A stretch of 64,000 bases of DNA. It comes from Candidatus Rokuibacteriota bacterium (GTDB lineage: Bacteria > Methylomirabilota > Methylomirabilia > Rokubacteriales > CSP1-6). The position numbers were made by a program, and so were the translations under genes. The notes under the pieces are model-generated. The model worked only from the letters and a program-made list of their open reading frames with translations. It was not told where the DNA came from and did no database searches. This document shows, one piece after another, positions 34,491 through 42,593 of the stretch; positions within the stretch are counted from its first letter, which is position 1, and each line of letters starts with the position of its first letter. The stretch spans positions 96,323 through 160,322 of the forward strand of contig QHSU01000067.1 of NCBI GenBank assembly GCA_003220535.1. Reading direction: 5' to 3'.

Positions 34491-35563
34491 TGAAGTTCGG
34501 CCTCAACTTCTTCCCGTCGTTCCGCGCGAGCGACTACTCGACGGCGGAGTACTTCGCCCAGTGCCTGCGTCTGGCCGAGCGCGCCGACCAGCTTGGCTTC
34601 AACTCCGTCAAGACCGTCGAGCACTACTTCTTCGATTACGGCGGCCACTCGCCGAACCCGGTGGTGCTCCTGTCGGCGATCGCGGCTCGCACCCAGCGGA
34701 TCCGCCCCATCACCGGTGCGGTCATCCCGGCCTTCAACAATCCGGTGAAGCTCGCGGCGGAGCTCGCGGCGCTCGACAACATCAGCAACGGCCGCCTCGA
34801 CGTGGGTTTCGGCCGCGCGTTCATCCCGAAAGAGTTCGAGGTGTTCGGCGTCAGCATGGACGAGAGCCGCGCCCGCTTCGAGGAGGGCATCGACATCGTC
34901 ACCCGGCTCTGGACCCACGACCGCGTGTCCTACGAGGGCACGTTCCATCGCTTTCGCGACGTCCATCTGATGCCGCGTCCCGTGCAGAAGCCCCACCCGC
35001 CCATCTGGGTCGCCTCGGTCGCGTCGGTCGAGTCGTTCATCTGGGCCGGTCGCCACGGCTACAACGTGATGATCGTGCCCTACGCCGGCAGCATCGAGAA
35101 GGTGCGGGACATGGTTCGCGCCTACCGCCAGGCGTGGCGCGAAGCCGGCCACCCGCCGGGCAAGGAGCAGGTCCAGAGCTCGCTGCATTGCTACGTGGCC
35201 GAGACTCACGAGGCGGCGGTCGAGGGCGCGCGGCCGCGCGTCGAGCGCTACATCGAGGTCTTCACCGAGGCCGTGAGCTCGTGGGCCACCCACCAGTCGG
35301 GCCAGTACGCGAACTACAGCAAAATGGTGGAGGCGATCGCCCGGACGACCATCGAGTCGATGCTCGCCGACCGTCAGGCGCTGATCGGGACGCCGGACGA
35401 AGTGATCGAGCAGCTCCAGTACCACGTCGACGTCTTCGGCGACTTCGAGCCCTCGATGCAGGTCAACTTCGGTGGGATCAGCGACAAGGAAGCGCTGCGG
35501 ACTCTCGAGCTCTTCGCCAGCGACGTCATGCCGAAGTTCCCCTTGCCGACCGCGCGTCGGTAG
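34490..35563 (+). CDS. LLM-class flavin-dependent monooxygenase 2
   Basis: Second luciferase-like oxidoreductase, 357 aa. Seen: MKFGLNFFPSFR, GFNSVKTVEHYFFDYGGHSP (family E-H-Y/H motif), TQRIRPITGAVIPAFNNPVKLAAELA, GRLDVGFGRAFIPKEFEVFG, and MPRPVQKPHPPIWV. Start ATG overlaps the upstream TGA by one base. It differs clearly from the LLM protein at 32329, so the two are not a recent duplication. Likely acts on the same pathway; a flavin reductase partner could be the 2Fe-2S protein at 46098 or encoded elsewhere. Confidence 0.92.
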   Translation: MKFGLNFFPSFRASDYSTAEYFAQCLRLAERADQLGFNSVKTVEHYFFDYGGHSPNPVVLLSAIAARTQRIRPITGAVIPAFNNPVKLAAELAALDNISNGRLDVGFGRAFIPKEFEVFGVSMDESRARFEEGIDIVTRLWTHDRVSYEGTFHRFRDVHLMPRPVQKPHPPIWVASVASVESFIWAGRHGYNVMIVPYAGSIEKVRDMVRAYRQAWREAGHPPGKEQVQSSLHCYVAETHEAAVEGARPRVERYIEVFTEAVSSWATHQSGQYANYSKMVEAIARTTIESMLADRQALIGTPDEVIEQLQYHVDVFGDFEPSMQVNFGGISDKEALRTLELFASDVMPKFPLPTARR

Positions 35564-35638
35564 GCCACGCTCGAGGCGGCCTGACGAGTCGCGATTCTCG
35601 AGCCGTCGGACGCAGCGCCGTGCTGTGGGAGAAGACTC

Positions 35639-37342
35639 ATGGCCGTCCGGATCAAGATCGCCGTCTATACCAACAGCGACGACGCGTTCGTCGCGTGGGC
35701 TCCGAGCGCGGCCATTCCGGGGTGTCGGGGGTTCTTGTTGGAGCGGGGGCGCAAGACCGGCGCCGGCCAGAAAGTAGAAATCGTCGAGAACCGCGTTGGG
35801 TTCAAGAAGGACAAGCCCAAGTCCGGCGATCACAAGCCGTCGAGCGAGTGGCCGTTCCAGCGGTTCACCTGGACCGACCATGCCGCCGACGTAGGCAACC
35901 AGGTCCGCTACCGAGTCACCGCGATGATCGACGAGGGCAGCGGTCGCCCGTACACGAAGGGCCCCGCGAGCCCGTGGACCCGCTGGGCGAAGCTCTCGCC
36001 CGACGCCGGCGGGGGCTTCTCGTGCTTCTTCAATCGCGGCCTGGCCCTTTCGCAGTTCGTCGCCCGGTACCTGAAAGCCAAGAAGCTCACGCCGGCCAAC
36101 TTCAAGGCCCAGCTCAAGAAGAGCGTCGATCCGAAATTCCGAGCCTTTCTCGAAGGTGATCTGGGCGCCAGGCTCGGCGCGATCTTGACGGATGCCCAGG
36201 GCGGCCACGCCGAGCTCCACGCCGCCTTGTACGAGCTCGGAGACGAAAAGCTCGAGGATGCGCTGATCGCCGTGGCGGCGCACCTGCACCTCATCCTCGC
36301 CAATGGGTCGGACAAGTCCGGCGACGGGAACGCCGCGGCGCGCCAGCACTTGAACGACAAGGGGGTCCCCACTATCGATCGACTGCTCAAGTCCAAGGGG
36401 CTCGGCCACAACAAGTTCGTGGTTCGGTCGGACACGGGTGGTCCGCGGGCGCTCTGGACGGGGAGCACCAACTGGAGCACGACGGGGTTGTGCACCCAGA
36501 TCAACAACGCGCTGCTCATCGACCACACCGGCGTCGCCGCGTTGTATCGGCAGCAGTGGGAGCTGCTGAAGTCCGCGTCGCCGCCCGCGCTCGATCCCGC
36601 CGGGTTCCCCCCGGGGCTGGTCGCCGCCAACGACACGCCCCACACCTTCACGGTCGGCGGGGCGGACGTCACGGTGTGGTTTTCCCGCACGTCCGACGGG
36701 CGCGATATGGCGGCGCTGCGCGACGTCATCCGCTCGGCGAAGGACGCGATCCTGTTCCTCATGTTCACTCCCGGGAAGCAGGGCCTGCACACGCTGGCCG
36801 GCCAGCGCGCCAACGAGAAGGACATCTACGTCCGCGGCGTGGTCAGCACGCTCGGCAACGAGCCGGGAGACAGCGACAAGAACGTGCTCGACGTCCGCCT
36901 CGTGAGCAGCGACACGAAGTTCACGCCCGATCGCTACACGATCGTGCAGCCGCAGGGGATCGACGTCGCGCTCGGGCCGTGGATCGGGGAAGTCACTCGC
37001 CGGGATTTCCTGTCGCAGATCGGCCACGCGATCGTGCACTCGAAGGTGCTGGTGATCGATCCGCTGTCGAAGAATCCGGTGGTCGTGACGGGAAGCCACA
37101 ACTTCTCGGCGCCGGCGAGCGAAAGCAACGATGAAAACCTCGTCATCGTGCGCGGTCAGAAGAACCTCGCCATCGCGTACGCCGCCCATGTCATGTCGGT
37201 GTACCAGCACTACCGCTATCGGTCGTACGTCCGCGAGATGCTGGCGCAGGGCAAGACCCCCTGGGGCAACCTGGACGACGACGATCAGTGGCTGAAGGAC
37301 GAGCTGAAATCCAAGGCGCTGGAGATCGGCTACTGGACGTGA
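35639..37342 (+). CDS. Phospholipase-D-family protein with N-terminal beta domain
   Basis: A 567-aa protein with two PLD catalytic half-sites. First: GHNKFVV ... TGSTNWS (His at about 258), second: VHSKVLVID ... TGSHNFS (about 466). Each shows H-x-K and the downstream G-S-x-N motif, so both halves of the composite active site appear present. The first about 120 residues (FVAWAPSAAIPGCRGFLLER, FQRFTWTDHAADVGNQVRYR) look like a fibronectin-III-like beta domain. No signal peptide. PLD-family enzymes hydrolyse or transfer phosphodiesters in lipids or nucleic acids; which one is unclear. It interrupts the LLM gene series as an unrelated cargo gene, with its own ribosome binding site region. Confidence 0.85.
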   Translation: MAVRIKIAVYTNSDDAFVAWAPSAAIPGCRGFLLERGRKTGAGQKVEIVENRVGFKKDKPKSGDHKPSSEWPFQRFTWTDHAADVGNQVRYRVTAMIDEGSGRPYTKGPASPWTRWAKLSPDAGGGFSCFFNRGLALSQFVARYLKAKKLTPANFKAQLKKSVDPKFRAFLEGDLGARLGAILTDAQGGHAELHAALYELGDEKLEDALIAVAAHLHLILANGSDKSGDGNAAARQHLNDKGVPTIDRLLKSKGLGHNKFVVRSDTGGPRALWTGSTNWSTTGLCTQINNALLIDHTGVAALYRQQWELLKSASPPALDPAGFPPGLVAANDTPHTFTVGGADVTVWFSRTSDGRDMAALRDVIRSAKDAILFLMFTPGKQGLHTLAGQRANEKDIYVRGVVSTLGNEPGDSDKNVLDVRLVSSDTKFTPDRYTIVQPQGIDVALGPWIGEVTRRDFLSQIGHAIVHSKVLVIDPLSKNPVVVTGSHNFSAPASESNDENLVIVRGQKNLAIAYAAHVMSVYQHYRYRSYVREMLAQGKTPWGNLDDDDQWLKDELKSKALEIGYWT

Positions 37343-37400
37343 CGTCGCGCGTACCGTCGAAGCGCGTGGTGTATTCTTGGCCGCATCCGGGGAGGGTCTC

Positions 37401-38291
37401 ATGAACTACGGAGTCGTCCTGCCGATCTGGCAGCTCACGGTCGCCGAAGCCGAGTCGCTGGCGGTACGCGCGGAGGAGCTGGGCCTCGACGGCGTCTTCG
37501 TGCCCGACCACATCCTCGCCAAGCCCGCCACCACGCAGCACTACGGCGGCCATTGGCCCGACCCGTTCTCGCTCCTCGCCTATCTCGCCGGGCGCACGCG
37601 GCGCATTCGTCTCGGCGCCAGCGTCATCGTGCTGCCCTACCGGAGCGCGCTCGTGGCGGCCAAGGCGGCTGCCACCGTGGACCAGGCGTCGGGCGGGCGC
37701 TTCATCTTCGGCGTCGGCGTGGGCTGGGACGAGGCCGAGTTCCTGGACCTGCGCCTGCCGTTCCGGGAGCGCGGCCGGCTGAGCGACGACTACATCCGGG
37801 CGATCAAGGCCGCCTGGACCAGCGACGTGCCGGAGTACAAGGGCGAGTACACGAGCTTCAGCGGCGCCACGTTTTCCCCTCGTCCGGCGCAGCGGCCGCA
37901 CCCGCCGATCTGGGTCGGTGGCTCGCCCGGCATCGTCTCCGGACCGGCCGTGCGTCGGTGTGCGACCCTGGGCGACGCCTGGCATCCGCTGGCGCTCAGT
38001 CTCGACGACATCGAGAAGGGCTTCGCGACCTTGCGCGACCTCGCCTCGCGGAACGGCCGGCGCGATGCGCTCGGCCTGGCGCCGCGCAACCCGCTCGACC
38101 TCACGGACGCGCCGAAGGGCAGCGGCCGCGCCGCCTTTCAGGGCTCGGTGGCCGAGGTCGCGTCCGACATCCGCCGCGTGCAGGCCCTCGGCGCCGCCTG
38201 GACGACGTTCGACCTCCCACGGGCCGGCGTGTCGGCGATGGCGCGCGCCATGGAGCGTCTCGCCCGCGAGGTGAAGCCGGCCGCCGCGTAG
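37401..38291 (+). CDS. LLM-class flavin-dependent oxidoreductase 3
   Basis: Third luciferase-like oxidoreductase, 296 aa, closer to F420-dependent types in length and motifs. Seen: MNYGVVLPIWQLTVAEAESL, GLDGVFVPDHILA, TRRIRLGASVIVLPYRSALVAAK, GRFIFGVGVGWDEAEF, and RPHPPIWVGGSPG. The ATG at 37401 is preceded by GGGGAGGG. A slightly longer frame starts at 37377 but lacks a ribosome binding site. Convergent with the MaoC/CMD operon (gap 4 nt). Substrate unknown. Confidence 0.92.
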   Translation: MNYGVVLPIWQLTVAEAESLAVRAEELGLDGVFVPDHILAKPATTQHYGGHWPDPFSLLAYLAGRTRRIRLGASVIVLPYRSALVAAKAAATVDQASGGRFIFGVGVGWDEAEFLDLRLPFRERGRLSDDYIRAIKAAWTSDVPEYKGEYTSFSGATFSPRPAQRPHPPIWVGGSPGIVSGPAVRRCATLGDAWHPLALSLDDIEKGFATLRDLASRNGRRDALGLAPRNPLDLTDAPKGSGRAAFQGSVAEVASDIRRVQALGAAWTTFDLPRAGVSAMARAMERLAREVKPAAA

Positions 38292-38295
38292 GACG

Positions 38296-38796
38296 TCAGT
38301 CCCTGACCTCGGGAAAGAGATTGCGGGTCGGCGCGTGGGCCTTCTTCCACACCAGAACGCTTCGCACGTAATCGATGACGACCTTGCCCTCCTGCTGGAT
38401 GCCGCGCGTGCGCACCCGGACGACGCCCCGCTGCGGGTTCGAGCGCGACTCGCGCGTCTCCAGCACCCGCGACTCGGAGTAGAGCGTGTCGCCGGCGAAG
38501 AGCGGATGCGGCAGCTTGACCTCGTCCCAGCCGAGCGCCACGCCGTTCTCGCTCACGTCGGCCACGCCCATCCCGGTCACGATCGCCAGGGTCAGCGTGC
38601 TGTTGATCAGGCACTTGCCGAACTCGGTCCGCCTGGCGAAGTCGCTGTTGAAGTGGATCTGGTTCGTGTTACTGGTGAGCAGGGAGAACCAGATGTTGTC
38701 GGCCTCGGTCACCGTCCGACCGAGCCGGCATCGGTAGACGTCGCCGACGTTGAAGTCCTCGAAGTAGCGCCCTTCCCACCCGGGCACCACGGGCAT
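38296..38796 (-). CDS. MaoC-type dehydratase
   Basis: Hot-dog-fold acyl-CoA hydratase/dehydratase of 166 aa. Seen: FEDFNVGDVYRCRLGRTVTEADNIWFSLLT, hydratase motif region SNTNQIHFNSDFA, where the usual G-D-x-N-P-x-H has Asn in place of the catalytic Asp (the His is kept), then GKCLINSTLTLAIVTGMG and SRVLETRESRSNP. Related mesaconyl-CoA-hydratase-type MaoC proteins share variants of this motif, so it may still be active; uncertain. ATG overlaps the upstream CMD stop (TGATG), so the two are co-translated. A longer frame extends upstream, but only as a shadow of the CMD gene. Confidence 0.88.
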   Translation of the reverse strand: MPVVPGWEGRYFEDFNVGDVYRCRLGRTVTEADNIWFSLLTSNTNQIHFNSDFARRTEFGKCLINSTLTLAIVTGMGVADVSENGVALGWDEVKLPHPLFAGDTLYSESRVLETRESRSNPQRGVVRVRTRGIQQEGKVVIDYVRSVLVWKKAHAPTRNLFPEVRD

Positions 38797-39389
38797 CACA
38801 TCGCTCCCTTCGTCCGGACCGACGGCGCCGGTGCCAGCCCGACGGTCGTATCGGCCAGCACCTCGCGGTGGCCGATGCCGAGCGTCTTGATCCATCGCTG
38901 CTGTCCCAACGTGAGCGCGATGAAGAAGCCGAGCTCGACCAACTCGGGGTTGGAGAAGTGCCGGCGAAGCTTCGCCCACAGCGCGTCGTCGGCGAGGTCG
39001 GCGTTCCAGACGATCGCGCTCGCGTAGGTCAGGGCGACCTTCTCTCGCTCGGTGAACCTGGGCGAATCGGCAAAGTGCAGGAGATCGTCGTACTTGTCCT
39101 CGGTCAGCCCTTTCCGTCCGGCCTGGACGGAGCGCTGCACCCCTCAGTACTCACACTCGATGGACTTGGAGACGTAGACGCGGCAGAGCTCTTTGATCGC
39201 GTGATCGCACACCCCTTGCCGGAACGTGAGCTCCCATGCCTGCGAGAAGGCGCGGATCACGCTTGGACAATTCGCACGGATCGCCTGGCTCTCTGGCCGC
39301 GGCGTGCCTTCCTTCCGCGCGCGCTCCAGATAGCCTAGAATCTCCGGGTCGGTCACCGTGGACGGGTCGACATAGGGAATGTGCGGCAT
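38796..39389 (-). CDS. Carboxymuconolactone-decarboxylase-family protein, probable selenoprotein (CxxU)
   Basis: The gene is interrupted by one TGA (39144-39146). The 81 codons before it end in VYVSKSIECEY and the frame continues after it without a shift as GVQRSVQAGRKGLTEDKY, then SPRFTEREKVALTYASAIVWNADL. CMD/AhpD proteins carry a redox CxxC exactly here, and CEY-TGA-GVQRS aligns with the usual CEYCGxQR, so the TGA stands at the second Cys (residue 82 of 197). A 7-bp hairpin begins 12 nt after it, where bacterial SECIS elements occur. I therefore read it as Cys-x-x-Sec. The alternative is a Cys-to-stop mutation or error. AhpD-like selenoproteins are known from metagenomes. Upstream ATG at 39389; TGA overlaps MaoC start. 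Confidence 0.75.
39113..39131 (-). promoter_or_regulatory. Hairpin downstream of the in-frame TGA, candidate bacterial SECIS
   Basis: On the coding strand UCCGUCC (39131-39125) and GGACGGA (39119-39113) pair perfectly over 7 bp around the 5-nt loop AGGCC. The stem begins 12 nt after the UGA and the loop is 19 nt after it, inside the 16-37 nt range expected for bacterial SECIS loops, and a G lies in the first two loop positions. No bulged U like that of fdhF is visible, and GC-rich DNA makes chance hairpins common. Confidence 0.5.
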
Positions 39390-39403
39390 CGGTCCTCCTC
39401 TTC

Positions 39404-39486
39404 TTTCTAGGCGCGCCCTAGGCGCGCCTCGGCCGGCGGGGGCCTTTCTAGAGCTCGCCTCGGGCCTGGGGGCCCCAGCCCCCGGG
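39404..39486. repeat. 11-bp tandem repeat and GC hairpin in a non-coding gap
   Basis: The 150-nt gap 39390-39539 holds no gene. CTAGGCGCGCC occurs twice in tandem (39407-39417 and 39418-39428), each containing the palindrome GGCGCGCC; a degenerate third copy TTTCTAGAGCTCGCC follows at about 39445. At 39465-39486 an 8-bp GC hairpin (CCTGGGGG, loop CCCCAG, CCCCCGGG) forms without a U-tract, downstream of the minus-strand hydroxyacid dehydrogenase. It may slow transcription between the two minus-strand genes. Confidence 0.6.
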
Positions 39487-39539
39487 CGGCCCTGCGGCTC
39501 GCACGACGGCCCCGCGACGGCCTGCAGCGCGCACCGCCT

Positions 39540-40607
39540 CTAATCCCAGACGCTCGTGCCGCCGAACCGGCGCTCCCAGCGGGGAATCACCTCTTTGTTG
39601 TAGACGTTGTCGGGCACCTCGCCACGCAGCGCGCACAGGACCGACTCGGTCGCCCACTGGATGCCCGGGCCGAGCCCGCTCCCCACGTTCGAGGAAACCA
39701 TGTGAGGCGACAGCAGCACCTTATCGCCGAGGTTGCGCAGCTGACTGTCGAGCGCCAGCGGCTCCTCCTCGAAGACGTCGAGCGCGGCGCCGCCGATCTG
39801 GCCCTTCAGCAACGACTCGATGAGCGCCGGCTCCTGCACGCACAGGCCGCGCGAGGTGTTGATGAGGATCGCGCCCGGCTTCATCAACGCGAGCTCGCGA
39901 GCGCCGATCATGTGCCGCGTCTCACGGGTCAGCACGACGTGCAGGCTGACGACGTCCGACTCGCGGAGCAGCGTCGGGAGGTCCACCCGCGTGACGCCGT
40001 GCTCGGCGAACCGGCTCTCGAGCACGTACGGGTCGGTGGCCAGGATGCGGAACTTCCACGGTCGCAAGAGCGTCGCGACACGGCTGCCGATCCGGCCGAG
40101 ACCGATCAGCCCGAGGGTGATCCCGGCGTAGCCGTCGCCACGGGAGCCGATGTAGGTCCCCTGCAGCTTCGCATCCCTCCAGCCTCCGCCGTCCTTCAGA
40201 TGCCGGTCGCGCTCCCGAGCCTTCTTGAGCATGGTGAGCATCGCGGTGACCGTGCCCTCGGCGACGCCGCCCCAGTTCGACTCGGTCGGGCCGTGACAGA
40301 CGAGGATCCCGAGCTCGGTGGCGGCCTCGACGTCGACGTCGTCGACGCCGATCGTGTACTTGGCGACGACGCGGAGCGCCCCCGAGCTCTCCATGATCTT
40401 CCGACTGATGGGCACGTTCCGGATGGACGTCCCCATGAGCGCGTGGCAGCCGACCGCCATGCGGACGAGCTCGGGCTCGCTGTTGCCCTGCGGCGTGTCC
40501 CAGGAAGCCTTTCCCAGGCGCAGCTCGCACCCGTGCTCCTCGAGCTTCTTGTGGCTGTCACGCGCATCGTCGACCGGGGCGAAAATGAAGATCTTCGCGG
40601 CGCTCAT
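39540..40607 (-). CDS. 2-hydroxyacid dehydrogenase (phosphoglycerate-dehydrogenase-like)
   Basis: NAD-dependent D-2-hydroxyacid dehydrogenase family, 355 aa. Seen: substrate-side YTIGVDDVDVEAATELGI, Rossmann motif GLGRIGSRVA, catalytic Arg in NTSRGLCVQE, Glu in DVFEEEPL, and His in SPHMVSSN. All three catalytic residues are intact. An extra loop of about 25 residues (KKARERDRHLKDGGGWRDAK with TYIGSRGDGYAGI) lies before the nucleotide-binding domain. It is a second member of this family in the window. Divergent from the amidohydrolase at 40799, sharing the repeat-containing promoter region. Confidence 0.92.
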   Translation of the reverse strand: MSAAKIFIFAPVDDARDSHKKLEEHGCELRLGKASWDTPQGNSEPELVRMAVGCHALMGTSIRNVPISRKIMESSGALRVVAKYTIGVDDVDVEAATELGILVCHGPTESNWGGVAEGTVTAMLTMLKKARERDRHLKDGGGWRDAKLQGTYIGSRGDGYAGITLGLIGLGRIGSRVATLLRPWKFRILATDPYVLESRFAEHGVTRVDLPTLLRESDVVSLHVVLTRETRHMIGARELALMKPGAILINTSRGLCVQEPALIESLLKGQIGGAALDVFEEEPLALDSQLRNLGDKVLLSPHMVSSNVGSGLGPGIQWATESVLCALRGEVPDNVYNKEVIPRWERRFGGTSVWD

Positions 40608-40737
40608 CGGAAGAGCCCTCCTCGCGGGTGCACCTTGCCATTATCCATCGCGTCGGCCAGAATCCGGGTGGCTCGGCCCTGGGTCACGAGGTAGCTGATA
40701 CCGGGCGAGGGACGAAGCTGTCAAGGGGCGCACGCCG

Positions 40738-40788
40738 GGGGTGCACCCGAGGGGTGCACCCGAGCGTGCGCCCGAGGGGTGCACCCGA
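40738..40788. repeat. Four tandem copies of a 13-bp palindromic element before the amidohydrolase
   Basis: GGGGTGCACCCGA occurs exactly at 40738-40750, 40751-40763 and 40776-40788, with a degenerate copy GCGTGCGCCCGA at 40764-40775. Each unit contains the palindrome GGGTGCACCC. The last copy ends 10 nt before the ATG at 40799 and merges with the ribosome binding site GAGGAGGG. The array sits in the divergent promoter region between a hydroxyacid dehydrogenase and an amidohydrolase, so it could be a multi-site operator or a translation-blocking hairpin array. Confidence 0.85.
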
Positions 40789-40798
40789 GGAGGGCGCG

Positions 40799-41857
40799 AT
40801 GGTCGGGTTCTCCGTGAACGACGCCGACGGCCACATCACCGAGTCGACCGAGCAGCTCCGCCCCTACTTCGACGGGCAGCACGGCGAGCGCGGCCGTTGG
40901 GTCGGGCGCCGCTCCTACTACCCCGAGGACGGGTGGGACCGCTCGCTCGGCGGCACGCTCGGGAGCAACGTGAGCGACGCGAAGAGCTGGCTCCGCATCA
41001 TGGACGAGGGCGGCCTGGAGACGACCATCCTCTACCCGACGGCGGGGCTCGCCATCGGCTGGGTGCGCGAGCCCGACTTCGCCGTCGCGCTCTGTCGCGC
41101 CTACAACAACTTCGTCCACCAGGAGTTCCTCACCGTAAGCCCGCGCCTCAAGGCCGTGGCGCTGCTCCCCTTCCAGGACGTGTCCGAGGCGGTGAAGGAG
41201 TTGCGCCGGGCGGTCACCGAGCTCGGCATGTCGGGCGCCTTCGCGCCGGCGGTGGGACTCCGGCTGCCACTCGGACATCCCGAGTTTCATCCGATCTATG
41301 CGGAGGCGGAGCGGCTCGGATCGATGGTGGCCTGTCACGCGACCGTGCGGGGCCCGCACTTCTTCGGCGCCGACGGCTTCGACAAGTTCATCGAGGTGCA
41401 CACGCTGTCGCATCCGGTGGCCCAGATGATCCAGCTCACCGGCATGATCTTCGAAGGCGTGCCGGAGAAATATCCGAACCTGCGCATCGGCTTCATGGAA
41501 GCCGGCTGCTCCTGGCTGCCGTTCTGGATGGACCGCATGGACGAGGAGTGGGTGAAGCGCAAGGTCGAGGCGCCGCTCTGTCGCAAGAAGCCGAGCGACT
41601 ACCTCCGCTCGGGCCAGCTCTTCTTCGCCGCGGAGGGCGACGAGAAATCCGTGCCGGAGGTCGTCCGCCGGCTCGGCAACGACATCATTTTCTACGCGAG
41701 CGACGTGCCCCACTGGGACCACGACTATCCCGACAACGTCCGCGAGCTGGCCACGCGCGAAGATCTGAGCGTCGAGACTCGCCGCAAGATTCTCTACGAG
41801 AACACCCGCCGGATGTACGAGCTGGCGCCGGCGCCGGAGATCAGGGTCGGGCGGTAA
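40799..41857 (+). CDS. Amidohydrolase-family protein (ACMSD-like)
   Basis: Metal-dependent hydrolase/decarboxylase with a TIM-barrel fold, 352 aa. Seen: NDADGHITES (first metal motif, D-x-D-x-H), AYNNFVHQEF, MVACHATV (metal His), FIEVHTLSHPVAQM (catalytic His) and FYASDVPHWDHDYPDN (metal Asp), in the order typical of the ACMSD branch, which decarboxylates or hydrolyses ring-cleavage products. The ATG at 40799 has a strong ribosome binding site. The frame is open upstream through the repeat array but has no other good start. Its 3' end overlaps the convergent class II aldolase gene by 17 nt. Confidence 0.9.
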   Translation: MVGFSVNDADGHITESTEQLRPYFDGQHGERGRWVGRRSYYPEDGWDRSLGGTLGSNVSDAKSWLRIMDEGGLETTILYPTAGLAIGWVREPDFAVALCRAYNNFVHQEFLTVSPRLKAVALLPFQDVSEAVKELRRAVTELGMSGAFAPAVGLRLPLGHPEFHPIYAEAERLGSMVACHATVRGPHFFGADGFDKFIEVHTLSHPVAQMIQLTGMIFEGVPEKYPNLRIGFMEAGCSWLPFWMDRMDEEWVKRKVEAPLCRKKPSDYLRSGQLFFAAEGDEKSVPEVVRRLGNDIIFYASDVPHWDHDYPDNVRELATREDLSVETRRKILYENTRRMYELAPAPEIRVGR

Positions 41858-42578
41858 GCAGGTCCCCGCAGCCCGCTCGCACGGCCCAGTACTCCCACGC
41901 CCGCCACATGGCCGGGTCGTCGGGCTTCATCGACGCGTGCGCCTCGATCTCGCCGCGGGACAGCGCCTTGACCTCGCCGAGCCGCATCGCCTCCGTCAGA
42001 ACCCGAGCGTTCAGCGGCAAGTAGACGGACATCCGAATGGCCTCGGGCAGCGAGCGCGCGGCCGCGGCGAAGCCGTGCCCGCGCATCAAGACGACGCGCT
42101 CGGCGCCGAGACCGCGCGCCAGATCGCGTCCCTGCGCCATGTTCACCACCAGGAGATTCGTGTCACCGAAGCTGTCCCGGATGTCCCACACGGGGATGCG
42201 GGCGCCGATGAAGCTCGCCATGTGCACGACGGGTCGCAGCGGGGTCGTCGAGACGGTGAACGGCAGGACCGCCTCGGCGTGGGCGTGCACCACCGCCTGG
42301 ACCTCGGGCCGCGCCTCGTAGATCGCGCCGTGAATGAACCGCTCGAGGTACGGTGGGCGGGTGTCGCCGCCGATCGGTTTGCCCTCGAGATCGAACTCGA
42401 TGACGTCGCCGCGCTCGACGAGCTCGGGAGCGCGCGAGCGCGACAGCAGGTAGCGCGTCGGGTCGAGCGGATGGCGAACGCTGACGTGGCCGTACGCGTC
42501 GACCACGCCCTCGTTGGCGAGGATACGGTTGGCGATCACCACGTCGCGGAAGGCCTTGTCGAGCACACTCTGTGTCAT
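41841..42578 (-). CDS. Class II aldolase/adducin-family protein
   Basis: Zinc-dependent class II aldolase fold, 245 aa. Seen: ANRILANEGVVDAYGHVSVRHP (G-x-V-S substrate loop), FIHGAIYEARPEVQAVVHAHAEAV with the zinc His pair, and VVLMRGHGFAAAA with the third His. Members cleave or decarboxylate hydroxy acids and sugar phosphates. Minus-strand gene followed by none, convergent with the amidohydrolase; 15 nt downstream of the ferritin-like gene, so probably in its operon with TetR. Could process a hydroxy-keto acid produced by ring cleavage (inference). Confidence 0.92.
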   Translation of the reverse strand: MTQSVLDKAFRDVVIANRILANEGVVDAYGHVSVRHPLDPTRYLLSRSRAPELVERGDVIEFDLEGKPIGGDTRPPYLERFIHGAIYEARPEVQAVVHAHAEAVLPFTVSTTPLRPVVHMASFIGARIPVWDIRDSFGDTNLLVVNMAQGRDLARGLGAERVVLMRGHGFAAAARSLPEAIRMSVYLPLNARVLTEAMRLGEVKALSRGEIEAHASMKPDDPAMWRAWEYWAVRAGCGDLLTARP

Positions 42579-42593
42579 GGCATCCCCGTCCGC

